From Dyadobacter sp. MSC1_007 (lineage in GTDB: Bacteria; Bacteroidota; Bacteroidia; Cytophagales; Spirosomataceae), in NCBI RefSeq assembly GCF_023667495.1, contig NZ_JAMOZL010000013.1, positions 186,001 through 250,000 of the forward strand: DNA of 64,000 nucleotides, read 5' to 3'. The position numbers and the translations under genes are program-made. The notes under the pieces were generated by a model that ran no database searches, was not told the DNA's origin, and saw only the letters and a program-made list of their open reading frames with translations. Every line of letters begins with the position of its first letter. Within the stretch, counting starts at the first letter, position 1. This document shows, in pieces, positions 27,901 to 35,954 of the stretch.

Positions 27901-28770
27901 GGGCGAAACATAAGTAAAAATCCCCTGCTGCGAGATGGTGAATAGGACATCCTGCATGTTGGATATCAATACCGACAGGTCCTGCTCCACTTTAAGCTGC
28001 TGAGTAATATCGTAGCCTAAACAGAATATTTCGGTGACAACGCCATGCCCGTCGGCAATACCGGTAAATTCCCATTGAGTTGTTTTTACACCATCCAGTG
28101 CAGATTGCTTGCGCAGAACAACCGGATTGGGTGTTCCCGGGTTCAAGAAGCACCGCTCTCCCACCGCCACGCATTTTTCAACGTCATCAGGCACAATGTC
28201 AGCAAGCGATGACTTCCCGACTATTTCATTGCAGTCTAATCCATAAAATTCGCAGTAATAATCATTGGCATACTTGTAGTTACCATGCAGATCAATACCT
28301 ATAATGTAAATGGAATTGCTGTTTAGGAATGATGTATAGAGTTGCGTGCTCGTGAGCAAGCCAGGCAGGCCTGCGATCTGACCATCTTGCCGGAAGCCCG
28401 ATAAGACGATAAGCCTGCCGTCGCTTGCCTGTGCAGCTATTGAGCTGACCGCCAGGCGCAGATATTGAACATCCTTCCGAAGTATCCGCACAATGCCGTT
28501 CTTCGGCCCGACGGCGTCTGGGAAAAGCGATCTGACCTGCGCTATATGGATCGTAAATGACCGGTTTTCAAAAAGTGTGACTAGGGGATCTGAGCCTTCC
28601 GTCGCCGCTTCCAATATATGCCGTAAGCGGGAATCTCCCCAATAACGGTGCGGATTTGAATGCTCCCAGATCAGTAATCCGTCTGTTGCTGAGTCCTGGA
28701 TAAAGTCAAAAATCGCTTCATCCTGTTGCAGCAGCTTCAACAGCTCCTTCCTTAGATCATTCATATTCAA
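24901..28770 (-). CDS. Hybrid histidine kinase with multiple PAS domains and two receiver domains
   Basis: The 1289-residue protein has no membrane segment. It has a degenerate PAS-like region (about 25-130), five clearer PAS/PAC units (about 140-265, 267-390, 395-510, 515-635, 640-765), a HisKA domain with H785 in NMSHEIRTPLNG, an HATPase (DTGIGIGP; FGGTGLGL), and two C-terminal receivers (about 1040-1155 and 1165-1285). Receiver 1 has VILMDCQMPG and FLVKPV, but the usual Thr/Ser after strand 4 reads LLND. Receiver 2 is canonical (VFMDIQMPEM, ALTAG, LTKPV). It is probably a cytoplasmic redox or ligand sensor feeding a phosphorelay. No output regulator is nearby. Confidence 0.93.
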   Translation of the reverse strand: MNMNDLRKELLKLLQQDEAIFDFIQDSATDGLLIWEHSNPHRYWGDSRLRHILEAATEGSDPLVTLFENRSFTIHIAQVRSLFPDAVGPKNGIVRILRKDVQYLRLAVSSIAAQASDGRLIVLSGFRQDGQIAGLPGLLTSTQLYTSFLNSNSIYIIGIDLHGNYKYANDYYCEFYGLDCNEIVGKSSLADIVPDDVEKCVAVGERCFLNPGTPNPVVLRKQSALDGVKTTQWEFTGIADGHGVVTEIFCLGYDITQQLKVEQDLSVLISNMQDVLFTISQQGIFTYVSPSWTSMYGHSIEETVGTSFTRFIHPDDIQICFEALRITTETGVPVPGGIEHRIRHRDGSWSWSNTSANIDPVSKDIILTSHNITELRNSRERLKELAIVASNTTDYIVITDNKGHITWVNKAYEKQTGYNRKEIKGMSPTDLLRGPETDGETIERIYNQSKEKKIVREEILCYTKSGSKYWVDLRITPVFDDHGNCTNFVAVERDITARKESEAELKRIKEIQEQTNSIARVGGWELNARTGELYWSPTTREIHQVDEDYIPDAETAINFYKPGTSRDTIARVVNEGLLYGTPWDMELQLVTAKGNELWIRTIGKVEMVEGVCTRLYGAFQDITLRKQSEVDILNSEAKFRSLYDSTSDAVVLFDRNGYLDCNGAALKMFGFKAVDELMQMPLGDLFGVNEVDKEGELSEGDRHVDQVYEKGTHSFEWAYRRFGEKETFVAEVLLNLIKINDMEIIQAVIRDITIRKRAELELLEAREHAEEASKLKSEFLANMSHEIRTPLNGVVGFTDLLMKTNLNETQQQYMSMVFQSANLLMDIINDILDFSKIEAGKLELMLEKTDLLEMCGQVADMVTYQAQQKHLEMLLNIPADIPRFVWTDSVRLRQILVNLLSNAVKFTGQGEIELKIELLEKVDQLTYTFRFSVRDTGIGIGPQNQRRIFEAFSQEDSSTTKRFGGTGLGLTISNSLLGLMDSYLQLTSIPDMGSTFFFDVTFSAVEGQDRFEWDNAEHVGRVLIVDDNVNNGHILRAMLGNKDIVSEYAQSGEEAYEMLASGDQYDVILMDCQMPGWDGVETTRRIRGLDAGGQKQHVILLNDAFDDDSLNAFGSELNIQHFLVKPVKIGQLFNTLSHLSLKREEIQNAGQELHSNTTDSSRDRPVNVLVAEDHKINMMLVRAMLGKILSNVNIIEAANGKEAVTGYRSTIPDIVFMDIQMPEMNGYEATREIRQLENGRRVPIIALTAGTVSGEREKCIEAGMDDYLTKPVLKDTLEEAIHKWLYKLK

Positions 28771-28928
28771 CAGCCTTCCAATTTTAGAACGTCAATAGCA
28801 TCTATTTTCAGTGCCTACAATATAATCCTTATTTGATGATTTTATATCGATTCAAGACGGGCTTACATTTAGTCTTACAATTAAATGAGAATAAATACTA
28901 TATCGCGGTTTTAATAGCCGTTTAAAAA

Positions 28929-28963
28929 AATCCTTTTTCAGAAGGCGAGCCCGAAAAAGGATT
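28929..28963 (-). terminator. Intrinsic terminator of the DUF6496 gene
   Basis: AATCCTTTTTC (28929-28939) and GAAAAAGGATT (28953-28963) form an 11-bp perfect stem with a GC-rich loop. On the minus strand it is followed by TTTTT. It lies 19 bases after the stop of the gene at 28982-29158. Confidence 0.75.
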
Positions 28964-28981
28964 ATATCCCACAGCAAGCCG

Positions 28982-29158
28982 TCAATCTTTCTTTTTCGGC
29001 ACTTTGGCGCCTTCTTTTCTGGCTTCCGACAAGCCGATCGCGACGGCTTGTTTTTTCGAGGTAACTTTTTTGCCGGAGCCCGATTTCAGTTTGCCTTCTT
29101 TTTGCTCGTGCAAGGCCTGCTCGACCTTTTCACCGGCCTTTTTTGAATATTTAGCCAT
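28982..29158 (-). CDS. DUF6496 family small basic protein
   Basis: A 58-residue protein, start at the ATG 29156-29158 (MAKYSKKAGEKVEQ). It is highly charged and lysine-rich, with the segments EQKEGKLKSGSGKKVTSKKQ and AIGLSEARKEGAKVP, which match the small DUF6496 proteins of many bacteria. These look like nucleic-acid-binding or general stress proteins by composition, but no function is established. It is a monocistronic gene with its own terminator, divergent from the amidohydrolase gene by 111 bases. Confidence 0.8.
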   Translation of the reverse strand: MAKYSKKAGEKVEQALHEQKEGKLKSGSGKKVTSKKQAVAIGLSEARKEGAKVPKKKD

Positions 29159-29269
29159 GATGATCAATTTTACGGTATTGATGTTTTATTTTGATAATAT
29201 GCATTGCTGCCTAGTCCTGTGCTTGCGATCAAAACTTATACCAACTGTTCTTCAAAACACCTGTTTACG

Positions 29270-30610
29270 ATGAAAAAACTTCATTTGCTTTTCGTGATAG
29301 CCAGTTGCCTTTGCATTGCAGAAAGTGTTGCGCAATCTGCCAGCTCTGTTTTGCTTAAAAACGCTATGGTTATCGACGGCAATGGTGGCCCACCACTTGA
29401 AAATACGGATATTCTGATCTCTGATGGCCGCATTTCGGCGGTTGGGAAAGGGATCAAGGCAAATGGCGCCCGTGAAATCAATCTGACCGGAAAGACGGTT
29501 ATGCCCTCGCTGGTTTGCGCACATGCACACGTGGGAACGCTGAAAGGAACAACATCTTCCGCTGATAATTATACACGCGAGAACCTGTTGCGGCATCTCA
29601 AAAAATACCAGGATTATGGCGTAAGTGCGGTACTAGCCATGGGTACAGACCGTCCTCTGATCTTTGACGGGTTCAGGGATTCGACCGCAGCCGGGTTACT
29701 TCCCGGGGCTAGATTGTATTCAGCCGGCTATGGCTTTAATACGCCCGACCCTAATCCGGGATCATGGATGAACCTGCTTTTGCGCCCCGCTTCACCCTCT
29801 GATGTGCCAGCCATGATGGATAAACTAGCTGCCCTCAAACCGACGGTCGTCAAAATTTGGGTCGATGACCACGGAGGAAATGCGCAGAAGATGAAGCCTG
29901 AGATCTATCAGGCCATTATCAATGAGGCCCATAAGAGAAATATCAGGGTGGCAGCGCATCTGTTTTATGTGGAAGACGCGCGGAAACTGACCCAAGCGGG
30001 CATTGATATCATCGCCCACAGCATTCGGGACAAAGAGGTCGATCAGGATCTTTTGATTAAAATGAAACAGAAGAATGTACTTTACATCCCGACGCTTTCG
30101 CTGGACGAATACCAATTCATATATGCGCAAAGTCCGGACTGGATCAACGATCCGTTTTTCAAGGCATCCCTTGAACCAGGCGTTTACGAGATGATTACGG
30201 ATAAAGCCTATGGCGAGCGGATCAGAAATTCAGCTGATTACCAGCGAAATATGTCCGCATTTAAAACCGCGTCGATCAACTTGAAAAAAATCCATGACGC
30301 GGGCATTACCGTAGCGCTGGGCACTGACTCAGGTGCTTTTCCTGTAAGGACTCAGGGATTTACAGAGCATTTGGAAATGGAACTGATGGTAAAATCAGGA
30401 CTTACGCCTGCCCAAGCCATTACTGTCAGTACCCGCAACGCGTCACACGCACTGTTGGCCGACAAAGACTTCGGAACGCTTGAGAAGGGTAAAAAAGCCG
30501 ATTTTATTGTCCTCAGCAGCAATCCCCTTACCGACATCCGGAACACAAGAAGGATCGAATCTGTTTGGAAAGAAGGAAAAGAAGTAAGTAAGGGGCCGCT
30601 ATCTAAATAA
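29270..30610 (+). CDS. Secreted amidohydrolase-family metal hydrolase (paralogue)
   Basis: The start at 29270 (MKKLHLLFVIASC) gives a signal peptide ending SVAQ; the upstream extension to 29204 is not plausible. The 446-residue enzyme has the amidohydrolase metal-site pattern HAH (CAHAHVGTL), Lys in VVKIWVDD, His in VAAHLF, His in IAHSIRD and Asp in LGTDSGAFP, and ends with KGKKADFIVLSSNPL. It shares architecture with the protein at 11718-13076. It probably hydrolyses an amide or lactam in the periplasm. Its TAA overlaps the ATG of the next gene by one base. Confidence 0.9.
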   Translation: MKKLHLLFVIASCLCIAESVAQSASSVLLKNAMVIDGNGGPPLENTDILISDGRISAVGKGIKANGAREINLTGKTVMPSLVCAHAHVGTLKGTTSSADNYTRENLLRHLKKYQDYGVSAVLAMGTDRPLIFDGFRDSTAAGLLPGARLYSAGYGFNTPDPNPGSWMNLLLRPASPSDVPAMMDKLAALKPTVVKIWVDDHGGNAQKMKPEIYQAIINEAHKRNIRVAAHLFYVEDARKLTQAGIDIIAHSIRDKEVDQDLLIKMKQKNVLYIPTLSLDEYQFIYAQSPDWINDPFFKASLEPGVYEMITDKAYGERIRNSADYQRNMSAFKTASINLKKIHDAGITVALGTDSGAFPVRTQGFTEHLEMELMVKSGLTPAQAITVSTRNASHALLADKDFGTLEKGKKADFIVLSSNPLTDIRNTRRIESVWKEGKEVSKGPLSK

Positions 30611-30927
30611 TGGGCATTATGAATGAGCTACAATTGCGCAGGCCTGGTATTTCCACTACGGCATTCTGGGACGTTGACTTCACCACCATAGACTTTGAGA
30701 AGAATGATCTGTTCGTAATGGAGAAAATAGCCAATTACGGCACCTGGGATGATTTCGTTAATATAGTGCGATTTTACGGCGTTGACCGGTTTAAGCTCAG
30801 AATTATTGAGTCGGCGTATCTCAAAAAGGATGTCCTCAATTTCCTTTGCGTCATTTTCGACCTTGATCAAAAAGATTTTAAATGCTACACACGAAGACAG
30901 TCGCCGAACCAACACTGGAATTACTAA
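30610..30927 (+). CDS. DUF6922 protein, orphan antitoxin-like
   Basis: A 105-residue protein. Residues about 18-105 match DUF6922 as I know it: FWDVDFTTIDFEKND, then RIIESAYLKKDVLNFLC and FKCYTRRQSPNQHW near the end. DUF6922 genes usually precede, and overlap, a gene for an AbiEii/AbiGii-type nucleotidyltransferase toxin. Here only the first codons of that partner remain (see 30882-30974). The start at 30610 forms a TAATG overlap with the upstream amidohydrolase; ATG 30619 is an alternative. The gene is intact, so it may be a solitary antitoxin or simply not yet decayed. Confidence 0.75.
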   Translation: MGIMNELQLRRPGISTTAFWDVDFTTIDFEKNDLFVMEKIANYGTWDDFVNIVRFYGVDRFKLRIIESAYLKKDVLNFLCVIFDLDQKDFKCYTRRQSPNQHWNY

Positions 30928-30974
30928 AACGATTGCTGGCAATACCGGAACTGAAATATTGCACCATAATTTGA
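30882..30974 (+). pseudogene. Remnant of an AbiEii/AbiGii nucleotidyltransferase toxin gene (5' stub)
   Basis: The frame that overlaps the last 46 bases of the DUF6922 gene starts ATG at 30882 and reads MLHTKTVAEPTLELLKRLLA, then IPELKYCTII and a stop at 30972-30974. The first 25 or so residues match the opening of DUF6922-linked nucleotidyltransferases (M-L-x-T-x-T-V-x-P-x-T-L-E-L-L-K-x-L, then IPEL). The conserved LVGGTALAL motif, which should come next, is missing. The glyoxalase gene starts 20 bases later, so about 200 codons have been deleted. Confidence 0.7.
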
Positions 30975-30993
30975 CCAAAAATCACTCCTTAAC

Positions 30994-31368
30994 ATGAAAA
31001 TTGCATTTAAAAGACTAGATCATATCATGCTTTGTATCCCTCCGGGCAAGGAGCAGCAGGCGCGGGACTTTTATGGCGGCGTATTGGGTCTTGAAGAATT
31101 GAAGGACCTGGGATACCCGCTGCCCAACGGAGCGATATGGTTTCAAATGGGTGATATTCAACTACATATCCGTGCGGAAGAGGGGCACGATCTTTCAGCC
31201 CGCCATCCGGCCTTTGAAGTACATGATCTCGAAGCTGCCCGGACGGTTTTGGCACAACATGGCATACAATTCAAAAACGAAAGCAAAATCCCAGACCGCA
31301 ACCGGTTTTCTTTTCGCGACCCTTTTGGTAACCGGATCGAGTTGATAGAAATGATCGCCAAGGATTGA
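30994..31368 (+). CDS. VOC superfamily (glyoxalase-fold) protein
   Basis: The 124-residue protein shows the two beta-alpha-beta-beta-beta modules of the VOC fold: FKRLDHIMLCIPPG and RDFYGGVLGLEEL in the first, HPAFEVHDLEAAR and RFSFRDPFGNRIELIE in the second. Possible metal ligands are H10 (LDH), H51-53 region (QLHI) and the Glu in RIELIE. It might be a glyoxalase-like lyase, dioxygenase or resistance protein; the family does not decide. It directly follows the truncated toxin remnant and is closed by a terminator. Confidence 0.85.
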   Translation: MKIAFKRLDHIMLCIPPGKEQQARDFYGGVLGLEELKDLGYPLPNGAIWFQMGDIQLHIRAEEGHDLSARHPAFEVHDLEAARTVLAQHGIQFKNESKIPDRNRFSFRDPFGNRIELIEMIAKD

Positions 31369-31374
31369 TACAGA

Positions 31375-31415
31375 ACAATGGAGGCCTCTTTTTTACGCAA
31401 AAAGGCCTCCATTGT
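31375..31415. terminator. Bidirectional terminator between VOC and hydrolase genes
   Basis: ACAATGGAGGCCT (31375-31387) is perfectly inverted at 31403-31415, and the inner part has complementary T and A runs (TTTTTT...AAAA). It sits between two convergent genes, seven bases after the VOC stop. Confidence 0.75.
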
Positions 31416-31432
31416 GAACGGCACAGTTGAGA

Positions 31433-32311
31433 TTACGTCGAGATATCTGTGTAAGGATTGCTGATCGTTACAATCTCCTGGTTGATAAACTGGATCAGGT
31501 TCTCGTTCAAACGCTCCTTTTGTGTGATGAACAGTCCGTGCGGGGCTCCCTCATAAACAATGTATTCGGCCCCTGGTAGCATTTCGGAAGTACGATCGCT
31601 GCTGACTTTAATAGGAACGGTCTTATCCGATTCTCCATGAATGATCAGAATGGGCACATCCAGCAATGAAATCTCATTGCGAAAATCGGTAGCGCTGAAA
31701 CTGCGGATGCATTGCGTAGTAGCTCTTCCCGACGCCTGTAATGCCAGGATGCTATGCCAATGCAGGATCTCATCGCTTACGGCGTTGTTAAGCAAAGACA
31801 CACCATAGAAATCTTTTGCAAAACCGGCCAGAAATTTGGGCCTGTCCTCTTCCACTTCTTTCACAAATCCATCGAATAGCTCTTGCGGCACGCCATCGGG
31901 ATTATCGTCCGTTTTGAGCATGTAAGGCAATACCGTGCTGACTAGAACCGCTTTGGAAACGCGGCTGCTGCCATATTTGCTCAGATAACGTACCACCTCT
32001 CCGCCTCCCATCGAAAAACCGACCAGCGTCACATCGGTCAGATCTAGTTCTTCGATCACCGAATTCAGGTCACCGGCCAGCGTGTCGTAATCGTATCCAT
32101 TCCAGGGCTTGTCCGACTTCCCAAAGCCGCGACGGTCGTAGCCAATGCACCGGATACCATGCTTGGGCAACACGTTGAACTGATATTCCCACATTTCGTG
32201 GCTTAAAGGCCATCCTGAAATAAAAACCACCGGTTTGCCCTGTCCTATGTCATTTACAAAGAGCTTGACAGGCTCTCCAAGTGTTCCGGCTTTTGATTGA
32301 ATGAACTTCAT
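31433..32311 (-). CDS. Alpha/beta hydrolase (non-heme chloroperoxidase/esterase-like)
   Basis: The start at 32311 (MKFIQSKAGTLGE) was chosen because the frame upstream to 32440 has no family resemblance and no signal. The 292-residue protein has the oxyanion region FISGWPLSHEMWE, the nucleophile elbow GFSMGGGE, the Asp in IIHGESDKTVP and the His in APHGLF. This is the complete catalytic triad of the chloroperoxidase/aryl esterase group. It is cytoplasmic. It probably hydrolyses a small ester; substrate unknown. It is convergent with the VOC gene and divergent from the glycan locus. Confidence 0.9.
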   Translation of the reverse strand: MKFIQSKAGTLGEPVKLFVNDIGQGKPVVFISGWPLSHEMWEYQFNVLPKHGIRCIGYDRRGFGKSDKPWNGYDYDTLAGDLNSVIEELDLTDVTLVGFSMGGGEVVRYLSKYGSSRVSKAVLVSTVLPYMLKTDDNPDGVPQELFDGFVKEVEEDRPKFLAGFAKDFYGVSLLNNAVSDEILHWHSILALQASGRATTQCIRSFSATDFRNEISLLDVPILIIHGESDKTVPIKVSSDRTSEMLPGAEYIVYEGAPHGLFITQKERLNENLIQFINQEIVTISNPYTDIST

Positions 32312-32557
32312 GACTTTTCTTTTTTGGTTGATTGGGCTACATCTGAAAACTTTCATTCCATAGAAAAACTCCGGGGAAGGTGTGCGAATTGAATATCGGG
32401 GGGTAAATGCATGAAAGAAAACGGGTAGGAAGATCATCAACCTGGAAAACTGCCGCCACAGTTGCTACATATTTAGTTAACGCAAGCCCAAAAAGTCGTA
32501 AATGGAAAAAGTAATCCTAAATTTGCAGCCATATTCGACGACGTAGAATTTCATTTG

Positions 32558-33598
32558 ATGTTAAAATTTGTATATAGGTTTTTACTTGCTATTGTCATTC
32601 TGGCCGGTATTACCGAGGTTGTATTGAGAGTAAAGTATGGCTTTTGCAACTCACCCCTCTACGTTTCGGACCCTGACTTTGAATACATTTATGCACCCAA
32701 TCAGGATGTCAAGCGCTTCGGACAAGTGCTGCACACCAATCGATATTCCATGCGCAACGAGGAAATCCTGCCAACCGACAGCCTCAATATACTGCTCATT
32801 GGTGATTCTGTGGTAAATGGGGGAAGCCTTACCGATCAGGACAGTATCGCCTCTACCCTGCTTGAAAAACGCTTTTTAAAAGACTTCAATATAAGAGTAC
32901 GGGTCCTGAACATTTCCGCGGGATCCTGGGGGCCTGATAATATTGCCGCCTACCTGAAAAAATACGGGCTATTCAAGGCCAAACTCATATGCCTGGTCAC
33001 AAGCAGCCACGACGTTTATGATATTATGTCACCGTACAGTCCGGTCGGAGTCGACCCGGGTTGGCCCGACAAGCAATATAAGGTAGCACTTTATGAGCTT
33101 TGGGACCGTTATCGTTGGATCTTTTTCTATTACTTGGACACTATTTTCCTATCACCTGAGCCAGAAGTAAAAAGCGACGAAAAACCTATTGATATTGCCT
33201 CCGGGGCAGATTCTTCCCAAGTTGCGGCGTCACAAGTTTCAAAAGACTCAATGGAGGCCAAAAAGCTGAATGACGCCGGTATACGCAAGCAAGGCGCCAT
33301 TTTCAATCCCGGATACGAACAAATCTACGAAATGGCTAAATCCAATAACATTCCGCTGTTTATTTACCTCCATCCGGAAATTTCCGAAATTGATCTAGGC
33401 CATTTCAACGACCAGGGCCAGCAGATCATCGAGTTTGCAAAGGAGAAAAATATCCGGTTGATCAACGAGTTCCAGTATCCGGTTTCCAAGAACAATTACC
33501 GGAAGATGGACGTTGTGCATTTTAATAGCCAGGGGCAGGTCTTTTTGGCGGACAACCTCTACCCTTTGTTTCAGGAATACCTAAATCTACGTCACTAA
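32558..33598 (+). CDS. SGNH/GDSL-type hydrolase-like protein of the glycan locus
   Basis: The ATG at 32558 was chosen over the TTG at 32555. The 346-residue protein has an N-terminal membrane segment (about 5-24) and then an SGNH fold: ILLIGDSVVNGGS with S84, GSWGPDN, and a C-terminal DVVHFNSQGQ that supplies the Asp/His pair. Such anchored SGNH proteins in polysaccharide loci add or remove acyl groups on glycans. An Ala/Ser-rich stretch (about 205-230) looks like a linker. It is the first gene of the locus, and its TAA overlaps the ATG of the next gene (TAATG). Confidence 0.85.
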   Translation: MLKFVYRFLLAIVILAGITEVVLRVKYGFCNSPLYVSDPDFEYIYAPNQDVKRFGQVLHTNRYSMRNEEILPTDSLNILLIGDSVVNGGSLTDQDSIASTLLEKRFLKDFNIRVRVLNISAGSWGPDNIAAYLKKYGLFKAKLICLVTSSHDVYDIMSPYSPVGVDPGWPDKQYKVALYELWDRYRWIFFYYLDTIFLSPEPEVKSDEKPIDIASGADSSQVAASQVSKDSMEAKKLNDAGIRKQGAIFNPGYEQIYEMAKSNNIPLFIYLHPEISEIDLGHFNDQGQQIIEFAKEKNIRLINEFQYPVSKNNYRKMDVVHFNSQGQVFLADNLYPLFQEYLNLRH

Positions 33599-34752
33599 TG
33601 CGCGTTTTGATTGTTCACAACCAATTATGGGCGCATTACAAGTCTAAACTCTTCAGTGAGATTTACCGCGACCTGAAAAAAAGTAACCCTAAAGACGACT
33701 TACTTGTTGCGCAAATCGCCTTGTATGAGGCAAGCCGCAAGGTTATGCAGACCGATGACAGCATTCAATACGAATATCCATATCAGGTACTCTTCGAGCG
33801 GAGCCTGGACCAGGTCAGCTTTGGGGAAAAACGTCATGCGCTTTTCCAGCTTTTCGACCAGTATAAACCGACGGTGCTGAACATTACCGGGTATTTTGAC
33901 TGGGCGCAGGTGCTACTGATGCTCTATGCCCGGTTCAAAGGCGTGAAAGTGGTCATATCATCGGAATCCTCCGCGGCCGATCATAACAGGTCGCCGCAGA
34001 AAGAAGCGGTAAAAAAATGGATCGTTAACAGGGCGCAGGCGTTTTTTTGTTTTGGCAAGACTTCGGCAGAATACCTGGAAAGCCTAGGTGTTTCCCCCGC
34101 TGCTATTACCGTCCGCAATGCTGCGGTGATCGATGAACAGGTGATCCGAAGCGCGTACGATCGCGCCAATGAATCAAACAAAAAAGCTTTGGACAAAACC
34201 GTCCGCAAGTTTGTTTATGTCGGTCGACTGGCGCCGGAAAAGAACCTGTCAATGCTGGTAAGGGCATTCGCCCAAACAAAAGAAACCGGGCACAATCCAA
34301 ACTGGCAATTACTTTTCGTAGGCGACGGGCCCGAACGGGCCCTGCTTGAAAATCTCGTAGCAGAACTCGGCATTAAGGAGCGAGTGATTTTTGCCGGTGG
34401 ATGTCCATGGTACGAGGTGCCTGAATGGCTCGCCAAAAGCGATGTGCTGGTACTGCCCAGCAGATCGGAGCCATGGGGGCTGGTCGTCAATGAGGCGATG
34501 GTATGCGGCATGCCAGTCATCGTGTCTCAAACCTGCGGATGTGCACCAGATCTTGTTCAAAATGATCGAAACGGGTTTACATTTGACCCCGAAAACCAGG
34601 GAGAACTGGAAAATCGCCTGCAATTTTTCATACAAAATCCAGATCTGATCCCGCCAATGGGCCAAGAATCTTTGAAGCTGATCGCTCCTTTCGCAGCAGC
34701 ACCGGTCGCGAGTCGGATGGTAAAAACCTATCGTGCCCTTGCTAAGGATTAA
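33598..34752 (+). CDS. Glycosyltransferase family 4
   Basis: The 384-residue protein has a GT-B fold of the GT4 family. The N-terminal domain lacks a membrane segment, and the C-terminal domain has YVGRLAPEKN, LLFVGDGPE and the donor-site motif PSRSEPWGLVVNEAM (E-x7-E). It should transfer a sugar from a nucleotide donor to a lipid-linked or growing glycan at the cytoplasmic face. Its start overlaps the SGNH gene stop by one base, and the next gene begins 34 bases after its own stop. Sugar specificity is not readable. Confidence 0.9.
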   Translation: MRVLIVHNQLWAHYKSKLFSEIYRDLKKSNPKDDLLVAQIALYEASRKVMQTDDSIQYEYPYQVLFERSLDQVSFGEKRHALFQLFDQYKPTVLNITGYFDWAQVLLMLYARFKGVKVVISSESSAADHNRSPQKEAVKKWIVNRAQAFFCFGKTSAEYLESLGVSPAAITVRNAAVIDEQVIRSAYDRANESNKKALDKTVRKFVYVGRLAPEKNLSMLVRAFAQTKETGHNPNWQLLFVGDGPERALLENLVAELGIKERVIFAGGCPWYEVPEWLAKSDVLVLPSRSEPWGLVVNEAMVCGMPVIVSQTCGCAPDLVQNDRNGFTFDPENQGELENRLQFFIQNPDLIPPMGQESLKLIAPFAAAPVASRMVKTYRALAKD

Positions 34753-34786
34753 AAGGAGCATAACACAACTATACCCCGAACGAAAC

Positions 34787-35941
34787 ATGCGAATTCTTAA
34801 CATCTGTGCATATACCTGGGCAATTGGCGGGCCGGCCCGAATCATTTATGACCACACCACAGAGGTTGTAAGGCAAGGGCACGAGGTTGATATATTGAGC
34901 CCGATGACCCCAGGCGAAAAAATGTACCCCGTTCCCGAGGGTGCGCGCCTTATCGAGTGTGTACGAACCACGCCTTTCAGCAATGTTTATCGCGAGTTTT
35001 CCGTCGAAATGTACCAGTACCTTAAAAAACACGCGCCTGAATACGACGTCATACACATGCACGGTATTTGGCATTTTGGAAGCCTGGCACCTTTTCTGAT
35101 TCCCAACAAAGCCATTAAGGTAATTACGATCCACGGTCTGCTTGACAAATGGGCGGTTGCGCATAGTAAATGGAAAAAAGACATTGTTACATTTCTTTAC
35201 CAGAAAAGGCTACTCGGGAAGGCTGACCTGATCCAGATCAACAATACCGATGAAGAGCAAGACGTGATCCGATACTTAGGTTACCGGCCTAAAAACATGG
35301 TCATTGTGCCGAACGGAATGAAGCTTGACGAATATAGCCGATCGAGTCTTCCTGAAAAAGGGATTTTCCGGCTTAAAAATGGCATCAGGCCCGACCAGCA
35401 GCTCGTGCTTTTCATGGGCCGTCTGAATGTAAAAAAAGGGCTTGACCTGCTGCTACCTGCATTTCAGAAAGTGCATCAACAACTCCCGAATGCAATCCTG
35501 ATACTAGCGGGCCCCGACGATGGCTACCAGGCAGAGACCGAAGATTTCATTCGTAAACACCAGCTCGGCGAACGCATTAAATTGGTGGGAATGTTGACAG
35601 ATACGATAAAAAAAGAGGCATTGTCCGATGCTGATCTTTTTGTGCTGCCGTCTTATTCAGAAGGTTTTTCGATCGCCGTACTGGAAGCGATGACATCAGG
35701 AGTGCCCGCCCTTGTATCGGACCGCGTAGGCTTTGGCGACTACATTGCACGTCATCAGGCCGCATACCTTACCCCGCTTACCAGCGACGGAGTGGCAGAC
35801 GGTCTTCTTAAAATATTACAAGATAATGCGTATGCCGACGACCTTGCAAAACGAGCTCTCAGGATGGTAACTGAAAATTTTGATATCCGAGTGGTTGCCA
35901 ACCAGTTATTGGAAGAGTACAAGAAAGTTCAAAAAAAGTAA
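34787..35941 (+). CDS. Glycosyltransferase family 4
   Basis: The start at 34787 (MRILNICAYTWAIGGPARI) is preferred over 34733, because the GGPA loop near the N-terminus is the usual beginning of a GT4 enzyme and the 18 residues before it are not. The 384-residue protein has the acceptor loop HMHGIW, FMGRLNVKKG, and the donor motif PSYSEGFSIAVLEAM. It is distinct from its neighbour and probably adds a different sugar. It lies 13 bases before the next gene in the same operon. Confidence 0.9.
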   Translation: MRILNICAYTWAIGGPARIIYDHTTEVVRQGHEVDILSPMTPGEKMYPVPEGARLIECVRTTPFSNVYREFSVEMYQYLKKHAPEYDVIHMHGIWHFGSLAPFLIPNKAIKVITIHGLLDKWAVAHSKWKKDIVTFLYQKRLLGKADLIQINNTDEEQDVIRYLGYRPKNMVIVPNGMKLDEYSRSSLPEKGIFRLKNGIRPDQQLVLFMGRLNVKKGLDLLLPAFQKVHQQLPNAILILAGPDDGYQAETEDFIRKHQLGERIKLVGMLTDTIKKEALSDADLFVLPSYSEGFSIAVLEAMTSGVPALVSDRVGFGDYIARHQAAYLTPLTSDGVADGLLKILQDNAYADDLAKRALRMVTENFDIRVVANQLLEEYKKVQKK

Positions 35942-35954
35942 CTACATTTGAACT

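Noticed and set aside
30882..30974. A genuine small 30-residue protein
   Set aside because: The sequence matches the first part of a known toxin family and stops just before its conserved loop, so a remnant is the simpler reading.
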